Source: Rugalucina vietnamica
Taxonomy: Eukaryota > Mollusca > Bivalvia > Lucinida > Lucinidae
Assembly: GCA_964017185.1 (NCBI GenBank)
Contig: OZ024878.1
Span: 18,541,851-18,605,850 of the forward strand
Direction of reading: 5' to 3'
DNA: 64,000 bases
Shown here one piece after another: positions 33,747-43,096 of this stretch (positions are counted from its first letter, which is position 1; the number at the start of each line of letters is the position of its first letter). Under the pieces are notes generated by a model. It worked only from the letters and a program-made list of their open reading frames with translations. It made no database searches and was not told where the DNA came from. A program made the translations under genes and the position numbers.

Positions 33747-33944
33747 GAGCCACCTCGTGGGAAAACCAACAAGGTGGTTTCTGAACAGGTCCGACACAAA
33801 TCAGGCTGTACAGTCACAGAAGCAGGCTAGAGGCTTGAAATTTTGGCTAGAAGTAGAAGAGGAATTGTACTATCCAAGTGGCGAAGCTGATCTGCGCCTT
33901 TGTTTTCGCCTATGCAGATTGTTGGTTTTCCCATGAGGCGGCTC
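33747..33944. mobile_element. MITE-A copy 10 (central deletion)
   Basis: Complete ends (GAGCCACCTCGTGGGAAAACC, CCCATGAGGCGGCTC), but one side of the central hairpin is missing: GTGGCGAAGCTGATCTGCGC replaces the full palindrome, making the copy about 35 bp shorter. Confidence 0.8.
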
Positions 33945-33994
33945 ATTTTTCATTTGCTGTTTGGATAGCTTGGCACAGATGGCACTTACAATAT

Positions 33995-34219
33995 GGGCTG
34001 CATCATGAGAAAATATGCATATACAAAAACAGACAAAGATGAGCTGTGCAGTAATTGCACAGATGATCAGAGCCTTTGTTTTCACTATACAGATAGTACA
34101 ATCCCTCTACTTCTTAAATGCAAAATTGCAAGCTTCTAGCCATCTTGTGTGGCTGTACAGGCTGGTTTGTGTCAGACCTGGTCAGAACCCCCAAAAATGA
34201 TTTTCTCGTGTCGTGGCTC
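33995..34219. mobile_element. MITE-A copy 11
   Basis: Left end degraded (GGGCTGCATCATGAGAAAA), right end TCTCGTGTCGTGGCTC. Central stem GAGCTGTGCAGTAATTGCACAG. Confidence 0.7.
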
Positions 34220-34507
34220 ATATAGTACACAACTTAACTCTAGAACAATGAGATAAGATGCATATTTGATGAAAATCTGTAAAAACATTTGGCTGATTCT
34301 TACAAGCACTGTAAACATAAATGCATTTTGAGAGCTGGCGATAGTTTTTGTTAAATTGACATCAAATTAACCTTTTATGAGAAACTGATCAAACGCACAT
34401 GATCATCAACATGGCCAAGCTTGCAAAAGGATGTGGTCTGATCAGGAACCCCAGTGTGTTCCAAAAGTTTTTGTGAAGACCATGAGGACTTTTGTAGTAG
34501 TCCAACT
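34220..34507. other. spacer, nothing assigned
   Basis: Non-coding DNA between two MITE-A copies. Confidence 0.4.
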
Positions 34508-34741
34508 GAGCCGCAACGCGAGAAAACCGGTCTTCGGGTTTCCGATCAGGTCCGACACAAACCGGCCTGTGTAGTCACAGAAGTAAGCTAGAATTTTGAA
34601 ATTTTGGATATAAATATAGGAGGAATTGCACTATCCGTGTAGCGAAAACAAAGGCGCTGATCAGCTTCGCAGTTACTGCGAAGCTGATCTGCGCCTTTGT
34701 TTTCGCATAGGCAAAACTCCGGTTTTCTCATGACGCGGCTC
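34508..34741. mobile_element. MITE-A copy 12
   Basis: GAGCCGCAACGCGAGAAAACC to GGTTTTCTCATGACGCGGCTC, the best-matched ends in the window. Central palindrome GCTTCGCAGTTACTGCGAAGC, intact. Confidence 0.85.
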
Positions 34742-35198
34742 AACTATTATTGGGGAACATGCATACACATTCTTTTGGCTTGATCATGTAAATGCTCGAT
34801 TGTATTCAAGTGCAATATTTGTATTTGCAAGGCTGATTTTTTTTTTTTTTCTAGTTTTTACTTAGTGAATATAAATCATGATATCCTATTATTAGTCTTA
34901 GGTTTTGGTGCATATAGAATTTTAATTGTATATATGGTCTGTGTTTATTCTTGTGTTGGTAAAGAATGCATTATTCATTTTGTTTTGAAGATACAGTTCA
35001 ATACAAACAGTATAGATCAAGATGAGAAAACTCCTAGGGGAGCAGTCAAAGTGGTGTCTTCTTTGTTGTTATTCTGTTTGAGTCTTTTTGAGTGCCACAG
35101 CAAAGCTTCTCATGGCCGTTTTCAAAAGTTTAAACACTGTCAGGAAACAAGCTCTGTTCAAGCTTTCGATGGGGCCCCTTTCAGTTTAGCTAAATAAT
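34742..35198. other. spacer with an unrecognised 110-codon frame
   Basis: An open frame at 34865-35197 contains a hydrophobic N-terminal stretch (LLLVLGFGAYRILIVYMVCV) but no family motif, splice context or supporting neighbour. Probably chance in AT-rich DNA or part of a long CSP 3' UTR. Confidence 0.3.
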
Positions 35199-35431
35199 GG
35201 GCAGTGTCATGAGAAAACCAGACTTTTGCAAATGCAAAAACAAAGGCGCAGATCAGCTGTGCAGAAACTGCACAGCTGATCAGCGCCCTTGTTTGCCACA
35301 GGGATAGTACAATGCCTCCTCTATCCATTTCCAAACGTTCAAGCTTCTAGCTTTCTTCTGTGGCTGTACAGGCTGATTTTTGTCGGACCTGGTTGGAAAC
35401 CCTGAAGACCGGTTTTCTCGCGTCCCGGCTC
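35199..35431. mobile_element. MITE-A copy 13
   Basis: GGGCAGTGTCATGAGAAAACC to TTTTCTCGCGTCCCGGCTC; central stem GCTGTGCAGAAACTGCACAGC, both arms of the GTGCA variant. Confidence 0.8.
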
Positions 35432-35539
35432 AGTTATAATATACTAAATATGTGTAGAACAATATTGTATAATATGAAAATAGCAATGCACAATATCTGA
35501 AATTAGATGCAGTTTGAAGACTTTCTTTTGTACACAAAT

Positions 35540-35748
35540 GAACCGCGACATGAGAAAATAAGTCTTCGGGATTTCCCATTCAGTCACAAAAGAAAGCTAG
35601 AATCTTCACATTTTGGGTATAAGTAGAGGGAGAATTATATTATCCGTGTAGCGAAAACAAAGGCACCAATCAGCTGTGCAGTAACTTCACAGCTGATCTA
35701 GGCCTTTGCTTTTACAGTCAGAAATCTGGTTTTCTCATGAAGCGACTC
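35540..35748. mobile_element. MITE-A copy 14
   Basis: Left end GAACCGCGACATGAGAAAA, right end TTTTCTCATGAAGCGACTC. The centre (GCTGTGCAGTAACTTCACAGC) has lost part of its pairing, and the left arm is shortened after CAGTCACAAAAG. Confidence 0.7.
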
Positions 35749-36192
35749 AAATGATAGCAAACACAGACTTTGCTTCCTGACACTGTTACAGCCCCAGAGA
35801 CTAATTGATTAGTTTTGATATGTGTGAAATATTCATGAGATGTGTAAAACTGAAGAAAAAAATCATAAACATGTATATAATGTTAATGGGACCAATTTTC
35901 TGTAGAATACATGTAAGTCAGCCTACACAAAACCCAGATTGTAAGTAACTGTAAATTCAGCAATTTTTGTGTGACTTTAATTTTGTGAATTTTCCGTTTC
36001 CGAATAATTAGTGAGTTCTTGAATATGGAAGGGTGTACATGTGCATGGTGAGTCTTTATTTTAGCGAGAACTATAAATGTAGGAGGCATCACATTTGCAA
36101 ATATATTTGAAAGTTAAGTTCCCATAAACATTTCTGAATGTTTTGTAGTCTTTGGCAGATTCCTGATTTGGAAGCACAGTGGATAATTGGTA
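35749..36192. other. spacer, nothing assigned
   Basis: AT-rich non-coding DNA between a MITE-A and a MITE-C copy. Confidence 0.4.
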
Positions 36193-36466
36193 TCATTACG
36201 AAAACACGCCCATGTAATATACAGGTTTTTCTTAAGTTGTAAAAACTAAAAATTTCCAGTAGAAAGTTTTTGATATTTTTCATACTTTTGCTCAAAACAT
36301 AGATTGTGGGTACATGTACATGTTAGAAGCGAGTCTAACAAGTACCCAAAATCTATGTTTTGGATCAACAATAACGAAAATAGGTATACCCCTGCAAACC
36401 AAAGTTTTTCTATATAAAAGTGGGGTTTAAGGGGGTATTTATTTCACAGACATGTTTTCACGATGA
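36193..36466 (+). mobile_element. MITE-C copy 3
   Basis: TCATTACGAAAACACGCCC, the central AACATAGATTGTGGGTACAT hairpin, AATAGGTATACCCC and a terminal CATGTTTTCACGATGA. Confidence 0.75.
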
Positions 36467-36538
36467 AGTATCAAATTCTGTATTTAGAAGTTTGGCATTA
36501 GAATCTTACCGCCTCTACATCATTGTAGCAAGACACTT

Positions 36539-36772
36539 GAGCCACATCATGAGAAAATCAACAATGGTTTTTGAACAGGTCTGGTACAAATGGTCTGTAT
36601 AGTCACAGAAGATGGCTAGAAGCATGAAATTTTGAATTTAGAATGTATAGGAATTGTACTATCCGTGTAGCGAAAACAAAGGCGCTCATCAGCTTTGTGG
36701 TTACCGCGAAGTTGATCCGTGTCTTTTTTGTTTTCGCATATGCAGATTGTTGGTTTTCTCATGATGCGGCTT
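36539..36772. mobile_element. MITE-A copy 15
   Basis: GAGCCACATCATGAGAAAA to TTTTCTCATGATGCGGCTT; centre GCTTTGTGGTTACCGCGAAG with two mismatches in the stem. Confidence 0.75.
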
Positions 36773-36957
36773 ACTTTATTCCAGTACTCAATACTGAATC
36801 TGAATGTTTTACTGGTGACACGCCAAACTGACAATACTTCACCAGGCGCCAGGAGGGAAATTAGTCCCTGGCTGTCACAAGAGTTGCAAACTTGGACACA
36901 CAGTCCTCGGACATTTCAGTGGGAGATCAGAGATTGGTATCTGGAATGCCAATAAAT

Positions 36958-37191
36958 GAGCCGCCTTGTGGGAAATCCAACAATCTGCATTTGCGAAAAC
37001 AAAGATGCAGATCAGCTTCGCGGTGACCGCGAAGCTGATCAGCGCCTTTGTTTTCGCTACTCGGATAGTACGATTCCTCTTCTACTTAAATCCGAAATTT
37101 CAAGCTTCTAGCCTGCTTCTATAGCTGTACAGGCCGGTTTGTGTCAGACCTGTTCGGAAACCACATTGTTGGTTTTTCCACGAGGTGGCTC
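36958..37191. mobile_element. MITE-A copy 16
   Basis: GAGCCGCCTTGTGGGAAATCC to TTCCACGAGGTGGCTC; centre CTTCGCGGTGACCGCGAAG, perfectly paired GC variant. Confidence 0.85.
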
Positions 37192-37247
37192 AAATGTTGA
37201 TTTCTACAACGCCTATTTTTCGGGATAAGGTTCTAGATCTGTAGGTT

Positions 37248-37436
37248 CACTTAAACCTCATTATAATGCACCTCACTATAGTGCAGTTTTCAATATAACA
37301 CGGTCATGTCATGGCTCCCAAGTTGATTATTTTGCTATATGTCTATAGTAAATAACCTCATTATAACACAGTTCACTTATAACACGGTCTGTTTCTATGG
37401 ACCCCAAAGATAGCGTTATAATGAGGTTGACCTGTA
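37248..37436. mobile_element. MITE-F copy 2
   Basis: CACTTAAACCTCATTATAATG on the left, TTATAATGAGGTTGACCTGT on the right. Confidence 0.65.
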
Positions 37437-37437
37437 C

Positions 37438-37781
37438 ACTTAAACCTCATTATAATGCACCTCACTATAACACGGTCATGTCATGGCTGTCAAAATGATT
37501 ATTTTGCTATTTGTCAATTTTGAATAACCTCAATATAACACAGTTTTCAATATAACACGGTCATGTCATGGCCCTCAAAATGATTATTTTGCTATTTGTC
37601 AATTTTAAATACTAGTAACCTCAATTTAACACAGTTTTCAATATAACACGGTCATGTCATGGCTGTCAAAATGATTATATTGCTTTTTGTCAATTTTAAA
37701 TAACCTCAATATAACATAGTTTCACTTATAATGGTGTTTTCATGGACCCCAAAGGTAATGCTATAATGAGGTCGACCTGTA
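37438..37781. mobile_element. MITE-F copy 3, expanded
   Basis: Begins like copy 2, but the internal ATATAACACGGTCATGTCAT segment is present three times at about 90-bp spacing before the right end AATGAGGTCGACCTGT. A local tandem expansion within the MITE. Confidence 0.65.
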
Positions 37782-37838
37782 TTCTGACTTCCATTGCTCA
37801 TGTGAACTGCAAATACTATGCTAGATTGATGTAAATAT

Positions 37839-38072
37839 GAGCCGCCTCGTGGGAAAACCAACAATGTGGTTTCCGAACAGGTCTGACACAAACCGGCCTG
37901 TACAGCTACAGAGGCAAGCTAGAAGCTTGAAATTTTGGAGTTAAGTAGAGGAGGAATTGTACTATCCGGTTAGCGAAAACAAAGGCGCTGATCAGCTTCG
38001 CGGTTACCGCGAAGCTGATCTGCGCCTTTGTTTTCACCTATGCAGATTGTTGGTTTTCCCATGTGGCGGCTC
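37839..38072. mobile_element. MITE-A copy 17
   Basis: GAGCCGCCTCGTGGGAAAACC to TTTTCCCATGTGGCGGCTC; centre CTTCGCGGTTACCGCGAAG, fully paired. Confidence 0.85.
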
Positions 38073-38392
38073 ATATATCTTGGCTTGTGTTTGGGACAAC
38101 CTGATAGGAAAGTGAGTCTTCTTTCATACTGATGTAACCACCCTAATTTACAATTTATTTATTCAAACGTACAAGATTTTCTAGACTTGCATACTGAAAT
38201 TTTCTATCATTTAGTTGTTTTTGAAAATATTCTTATTTATCATATATGTTTATACATTTCTATTCCACTGTCTTTACTATAAGAAAGATCAAAGAGAGAG
38301 AAAAGTTGTTTTTAATTTTAAGTTCTTCCTTATATCATTATATGGATTAGCTAAACCATTTTTTCTGATGCATGCATTTATATCATTACAAA

Positions 38393-38665
38393 AACATGTC
38401 CATGCAATGTACAGAGAATCTTATAGATGTAAGAGTTAAAATTTTCCAGTTGAAAATGTTTTATATTTTTTAAATTTTTGCTCAAAACAGTGTGTGTGTA
38501 AACGTTAGAACTGCTTTGCTAAGTGTTCTACGAGTACCTACAATCTATGTTTTGGCACAAAAGTAAGAAAAAAACGTATACCCTAGTAAACCCCAGTTTC
38601 ACTATTTAAAATTGGGGTACGGTATAAGATGGTATACATACATAACATGGACATGTTATCATGAT
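38393..38665 (+). mobile_element. MITE-C copy 4
   Basis: TCATTACAAAAACATGTCCATG to GGACATGTTATCATGATGA with a decayed central hairpin (CTCAAAACAGTGTGTGTG). Confidence 0.65.
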
Positions 38666-39027
38666 GAGCTAGCTGAAAGCATGACTACACCAGATGACAT
38701 ACATTTTGGTTGATCATTAAAATTCATTATCAGCTTTAGGAACATGGTTTATTTTTGCAAATTGTCACAGGTGGTCACTGTCAGACTTATTATACAAATG
38801 TAGTCATGTTTTAGTAGTCATATATTACACCCAAAGGTGGCTTTTTTCTGGGTAAATATGGGTGAATGGCATGTTTCCATGACAAAGGCAAATATACTTT
38901 GCCTTCATCCAACCATCACATTTGAAAGAGATGGCACAAAATGGACTGGCCATCAATCCTCGCATCATGAAAAATATTCTATAGCCATTCTCCCTCTTAT
39001 GTTGATTCAAGACGAACAATTTTAGCT
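38666..39027. other. spacer, nothing assigned
   Basis: Overlapping opposite-strand open frames of about 60-70 codons near 38825-39043 show no family features. Confidence 0.4.
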
Positions 39028-39272
39028 GGGCCCAGTTGTTCAAAACTAACGACGTCGTTAGTTAACATTTCGTTAAAATTTCAAACATTAATATTACAAA
39101 TACACTGTTATTTTTTGTTGAAAAAATGTGAGAATCCTTTGCACTGCAAAGGATTCTCACATTTTTTTCAACAAAAAATAACAGTGTATTTGTTACTTTA
39201 GCTGATATTTGCTTAACAAATTTATGTCTTAACGATATCGTTAAGCTAACGATGCTTTGAACAACTGGCTCC
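39028..39272. mobile_element. MITE-B copy 2
   Basis: GGGCCCAGTTGTTCAAAAC to TTTGAACAACTGGCTCC with an intact central hairpin GAATCCTTTGCACTGCAAAGG. It ends about 13 bp before the left edge of the duplicated 2.5 kb unit. Confidence 0.85.
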
Positions 39273-39355
39273 TGGTGGTGAACGAAACGTGCACTGAGTA
39301 CTGGTAACCTGCCACTGTGTGAGGCTTGCCCAGGAACAGTGTAGCTAGGATAACT

Positions 39356-39602
39356 GGAGCCAGTTGTTCAAAATTAACAACATCGTTAGTTAACAATTCG
39401 TTAAAATTTCAAATGGCCATATTACAAATACACTGTCATTTTTTTGTTGAAAAAATGTGAGAATCCTTTGTATTGCAAAGGATTCTCACATTTTATCAAC
39501 AAAAAAATGACAGTGTATTTGCTTATGTAGTCGGGATTTACTTAACGAGTTAGGGTCTTAACGATGACGTTAAGCTAACAAAGTTTTGAACAACTGGCCC
39601 CA
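39356..39602. mobile_element. MITE-B copy 3 (duplication copy 1)
   Basis: GGAGCCAGTTGTTCAAAATT to TTTTGAACAACTGGCCCC; nearly identical to 41886-42130 because it was duplicated with the unit. Confidence 0.85.
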
Positions 39603-39747
39603 GGCCGTCTGGACATACCTTAGCTGTTAATCGTGAATGTAAAGCACAAATACAAATAAACTAATAATGATCTTCCAAATGCATATTTTAGCCTTCTTCA
39701 ACTTTGAAAGCTGTTTACTTACATTAGATTGTATACAGTATATAGAT

Positions 39748-39908
39748 ATAGCGCCCGGACAATCATAGTAGACTTTCATCACAGATTTAATGTTATAAAT
39801 ATGGATGACACCCCTGTACCTGTTGGTCAAATACATTCATTTCATTCATATGTATGACGGTAAACGTGACGTAAGTCTACTCTGATCGTCCGGGAGTTAT
39901 ATCTAAAT
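39748..39908. mobile_element. small TIR element (CGCCCGGACRATCA / TGATCGTCCGGG)
   Basis: GATATAGCGCCCGGAC with AGTAGAC on the left is matched by GTCTACTCTGATCGTCCGGG and TTATATC on the right. About 160 bp, non-coding. A duplicate is at 42275-42435. Confidence 0.55.
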
Positions 39909-40170
39909 CTTACTACACAAAAGGCATTTCTTTTTGTTTAGTGCATGTATATGTTTATGTATAAATTAATCACACATTTCAAACTTATGTTTTGTTTTCC
40001 CATTGTTGTTGAATAGGAAAATGAAAAATACATTGTTAAAACTGAGAAGTTTCTTGTCTTTTACATATTCATTATGGAAAGTAAGTATAGAAAGTACAGA
40101 AAATGGTAAGTTAAATTTAAAATCTAAACCCAGACACCAACCAAGCGAGAAAGAACAATACGAGACATTG

Positions 40171-40358
40171 CAGTTCAACCTCATTAGAATGCCCCTCACG
40201 GTTTTCAATATAACACGGTCATGTCATGGCTCTAAAAATGATTATTTTGCTTTATGACTATTGTAAATAATCTCACTACATCACAGTTTCACTTATAACA
40301 CGGTCTGTCTATAACACAGTCTGTTTCCAAGGATAGCATTATAATGAGGTTGACCTGT
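40171..40358. mobile_element. MITE-F copy 4
   Basis: CAGTTCAACCTCATTAGAATG to TTATAATGAGGTTGACCTG then TA. Its counterpart in copy 2 of the duplication (42915-43096 plus 46950-46974) is split by a 3.85 kb insertion. Confidence 0.75.
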
Positions 40359-40432
40359 ACAAAAAATGTAAATGGCATCCACCAAGAGCATGAGGACCAG
40401 CCGGCAGCCAGTCGACAGCATCAATGAAATGT

Positions 40433-40654
40433 GAGCCTACACATGAGAAAACCAACAATTTGGATTACTGACCTGGTCCGACACAACCTCTGTACAGTCA
40501 TAGAAGCAGGCTAGAAGCTTGAAATCTTGGATTTAAGTAGAAGAGGGATTACTTGATCCATGTAGCGAAAACAAAGGTGCTGATCAGCTGTGCAGTTACT
40601 GCACAGCTGATCTGCGTCTTTGTTTTTGCTTATGCATGATGTTGGTTTTCTTGT
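40433..40654. mobile_element. MITE-A copy 18
   Basis: GAGCCTACACATGAGAAAACC on the left, GTTGGTTTTCTTGTCAAAG on the right (right tip lost). Centre GCTGTGCAGTTACTGCACAGC. Duplicated at 49798-50012. Confidence 0.8.
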
Positions 40655-40949
40655 CAAAGATGTCAAGCACAATAGATACAAAACAAATGGACAAGGTCAT
40701 AGGGAGATGTCTCTTTGGTTTAAGACTGGATCTGCTTTGGTTCAGACTTCTGACCCCTGGCTTACAAGGCACAGGTTTTACCACTAGGGAGTGAGGACTT
40801 CCTGGTTTGTGGATATTTAATTGCACTTTAAGTACCATCCAGAGGACTGGAGGGCACCTTTGTAATGAATACCTCCTTGGACACTTTTATGTAGTAAAAA
40901 TAGGGTGAATATGGGTATATTTGTTTCTTATTGTTGCTCAAAATATATA

Positions 40950-41137
40950 CAGGTCAACCTCATTATAACGCTATCTTTGGGGTCCATAGAAACAGACCAT
41001 GTTATAAGTGAAACCGTGTTATAATAAGGTTACTTACTATAGACATATAGCAAGATAATCAGTTTGGGAGCCATGACATGGCAGTGTTATATTGAAAACT
41101 GCACTATAGTGAGGCGGGTTATAATGAGGTTGAACTG
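40950..41137. mobile_element. MITE-F copy 5, with TA target and empty site
   Basis: CAGGTCAACCTCATTATAACG to TTATAATGAGGTTGAACTG, with TA on both sides (40948-40949, 41138-41139). The duplicate segment near 50535 reads CTCAAAATATATAATAGATTG without it: an empty site proving insertion after duplication with TA duplicated. Confidence 0.9.
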
Positions 41138-41885
41138 TAATAGATTGTGGCAGTTCTAACATGTACCTGCAATCAATGTTTTGAGGATAAATATGAAAAT
41201 ATCAAAATTTTGAAATGAAAATTATTTTTTACATGTAGGTACATGTTAGAACTGCCACAGTCTCATAATGGAGACGCTTGGATTCAAAATCATGACCCAT
41301 AGTTCACAAAGCGTATAGGGATTTTACCATTGTGACAAGAAGACATTCCAATTTGCTGGGGAATGACAGACAACAAAAACAAGTATTTCATCCACTAATA
41401 ATCATAAACAATTTATTCCTATAATCACTAATACCAAAACCGGATAAAAATATGACACAAACTGTGATAAAACAACACAAGTGTATATCAATACAATTTG
41501 TTCCTCAAATAGTGAACAGTCATTGCAATAAATAAATGTCAACATAAACAATAGGAGCTGTCTTGAGAAAGAAAATGTGGCTTATGATAATATACAATAA
41601 TGACCAAGACAGACTAGTCTATTTCTTTGTACTGAAGTTTTATCATGGGGGTGATTCAAAAGATGCTACCTGCTGTGGTCATCTGAGCATGTGGTCGATG
41701 GTCGTAAGTATGATACTAGTGATTTGATGTCGTCCGAGACTATTGATATATTCGGACAACAGCAAGTTTTTGCACGTAATGGTATACAAATGACTCTGAA
41801 ATCACACCCATGAGAAACTTGCACTGAGTACTGGTAACCTGCCACTGTGTGAGGCTTGCCCAGGAACAGTGTGGCTAGGATAACT

Positions 41886-42130
41886 GGAGCCAGTTGTTCA
41901 AAATTAACAACATCGTTAGTTAACAATTCGTTAAAATTTCAAATGGCCATATTACAAATACACTGTCATTTTTTGTTGAAAAAATGTGAGAATCCTTTGC
42001 ATTGCAAAGGATTCTCACATTTTATCAACAAAAAAATGACAGTGTATTTGCTTATGTAGTTGGGATTTACTTAACAAGTTAGGGTCTTAACGATGACGTT
42101 AAGCTAACAAAGTTTTGAACAACTGGGCCC
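41886..42130. mobile_element. MITE-B copy 4 (duplication copy 2)
   Basis: Sister of 39356-39602, differing at a handful of bases. Ends GGAGCCAGTTGTTCAAAATT and TTTTGAACAACTGGGCCC. Confidence 0.85.
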
Positions 42131-42274
42131 AGGCCGTCTGGACATACCTTAGCTGTTAATTGTGAATGTAAAGCACAAATACAAATAAACTAATAATGAT
42201 CTTCCAAATGCATATTTTAGCCTTCTTCAACTTTGAAAGCTGTTTACTTACATTAGATTGTATACAGTATATAG

Positions 42275-42435
42275 ATATAGCGCCCGGACGATCATAGTAG
42301 ACTTTCATCACAGATTTAATGTTATAAATATGGATGACACCCCTGTACCTGTTGGTCAAATACATTCATTTCATTCATATGTCTGACGGTAAACGTGACG
42401 TAAGTCTACTCTGATCGTCCGGGAGTTATATCTAA
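42275..42435. mobile_element. small TIR element, duplicate of 39748-39908
   Basis: Same CGCCCGGACGATCA / TGATCGTCCGGG ends, carried by the segmental duplication. Confidence 0.55.
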
Positions 42436-42675
42436 ATCTTACTACCCAAAAGGCATTTCTTTTTGTTTAGTGCATGCATGTATATGTTTATGTATAAATT
42501 AATCACACATTTCAAACTTACGTTTTGTTTTCCCATTGTTGTTGAATAGGAAAATGAAAAATACATTGTTAAAACTGAGAGGTTTCTTGTCTTTTACATA
42601 TTCATTATGGAAAGTAAGTATAGAAAGTATATAGAAAGTACAGAAAATGATAAGTTAAATTTAAAATCTAAACCC

Positions 42676-42859
42676 TCTCACCGCTGTGTCTGGTGTGGGT
42701 TCGAGCCCCACTCTGGCCACATGTGAGACAAGCCAAGTTCTGCTTGCGGGTGTGTCAGGTGGTTTTTCTCGGGGTTCTCCCGTTTTCGCTCCACCTACTG
42801 ATTGGCCCGTCTCATATGAGCTGAAATAATCTTGAAAGGGATGTAAAACTGAATGAAAA
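42676..42859 (+). mobile_element. 5'-truncated SINE with 12-bp target-site duplication
   Basis: Starts within the tRNA-like head (TCTCACCGCTGTG, then B box GGGTTCGAGCCCC), continues with CAAGTTCTGCTTGCGGGTGT and ends in an A-rich tail. AAATCTAAACCC is duplicated (42664-42675 and 42860-42871); the uninterrupted target is in copy 1 at about 40120-40133. A clear retroposition event. Confidence 0.92.
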
Positions 42860-43096
42860 AAATCTAAACCCAGACACCAACCAGGCGAGAAAGAAAGAAC
42901 AATACGAGACAATACAGTTCAACCTCATTATAATGCCCCTCACTAAAGGGTGGTTTTCAATATAACACGGTCATGTCATGGCTCTAAAAATGATTATTTT
43001 GCTTCATGTCTATTGTAAATAATCTCATTACAACACAGTTTCACTTATAACATGGTCTGTTTATAACACAGTCTGTTTCCATGGACCCCAAGGATA

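Larger units (their letters stand above)
39285..41817. repeat. tandem duplication unit, copy 1 (about 2.5 kb)
   Basis: From CGTGCACTGAGTACTGG through a MITE-B, a TIR element (39748-39908), a MITE-F, a MITE-A and the segment ending ATCACACCCATG. The same order recurs from 41818 to 51255 with extra insertions. No gene recognised in the unit. Confidence 0.85.

Noticed and set aside
34865-35197. 110-codon frame with a hydrophobic start
   Set aside because: No homology recognised, no splice or promoter context, surrounded by MITEs.
41666-41926. Minus-strand 86-codon frame, partly conserved in the duplicate
   Set aside because: Its conservation follows from recent segmental duplication; the second copy has a 10-bp insertion that shifts frame, so no coding constraint is evident.
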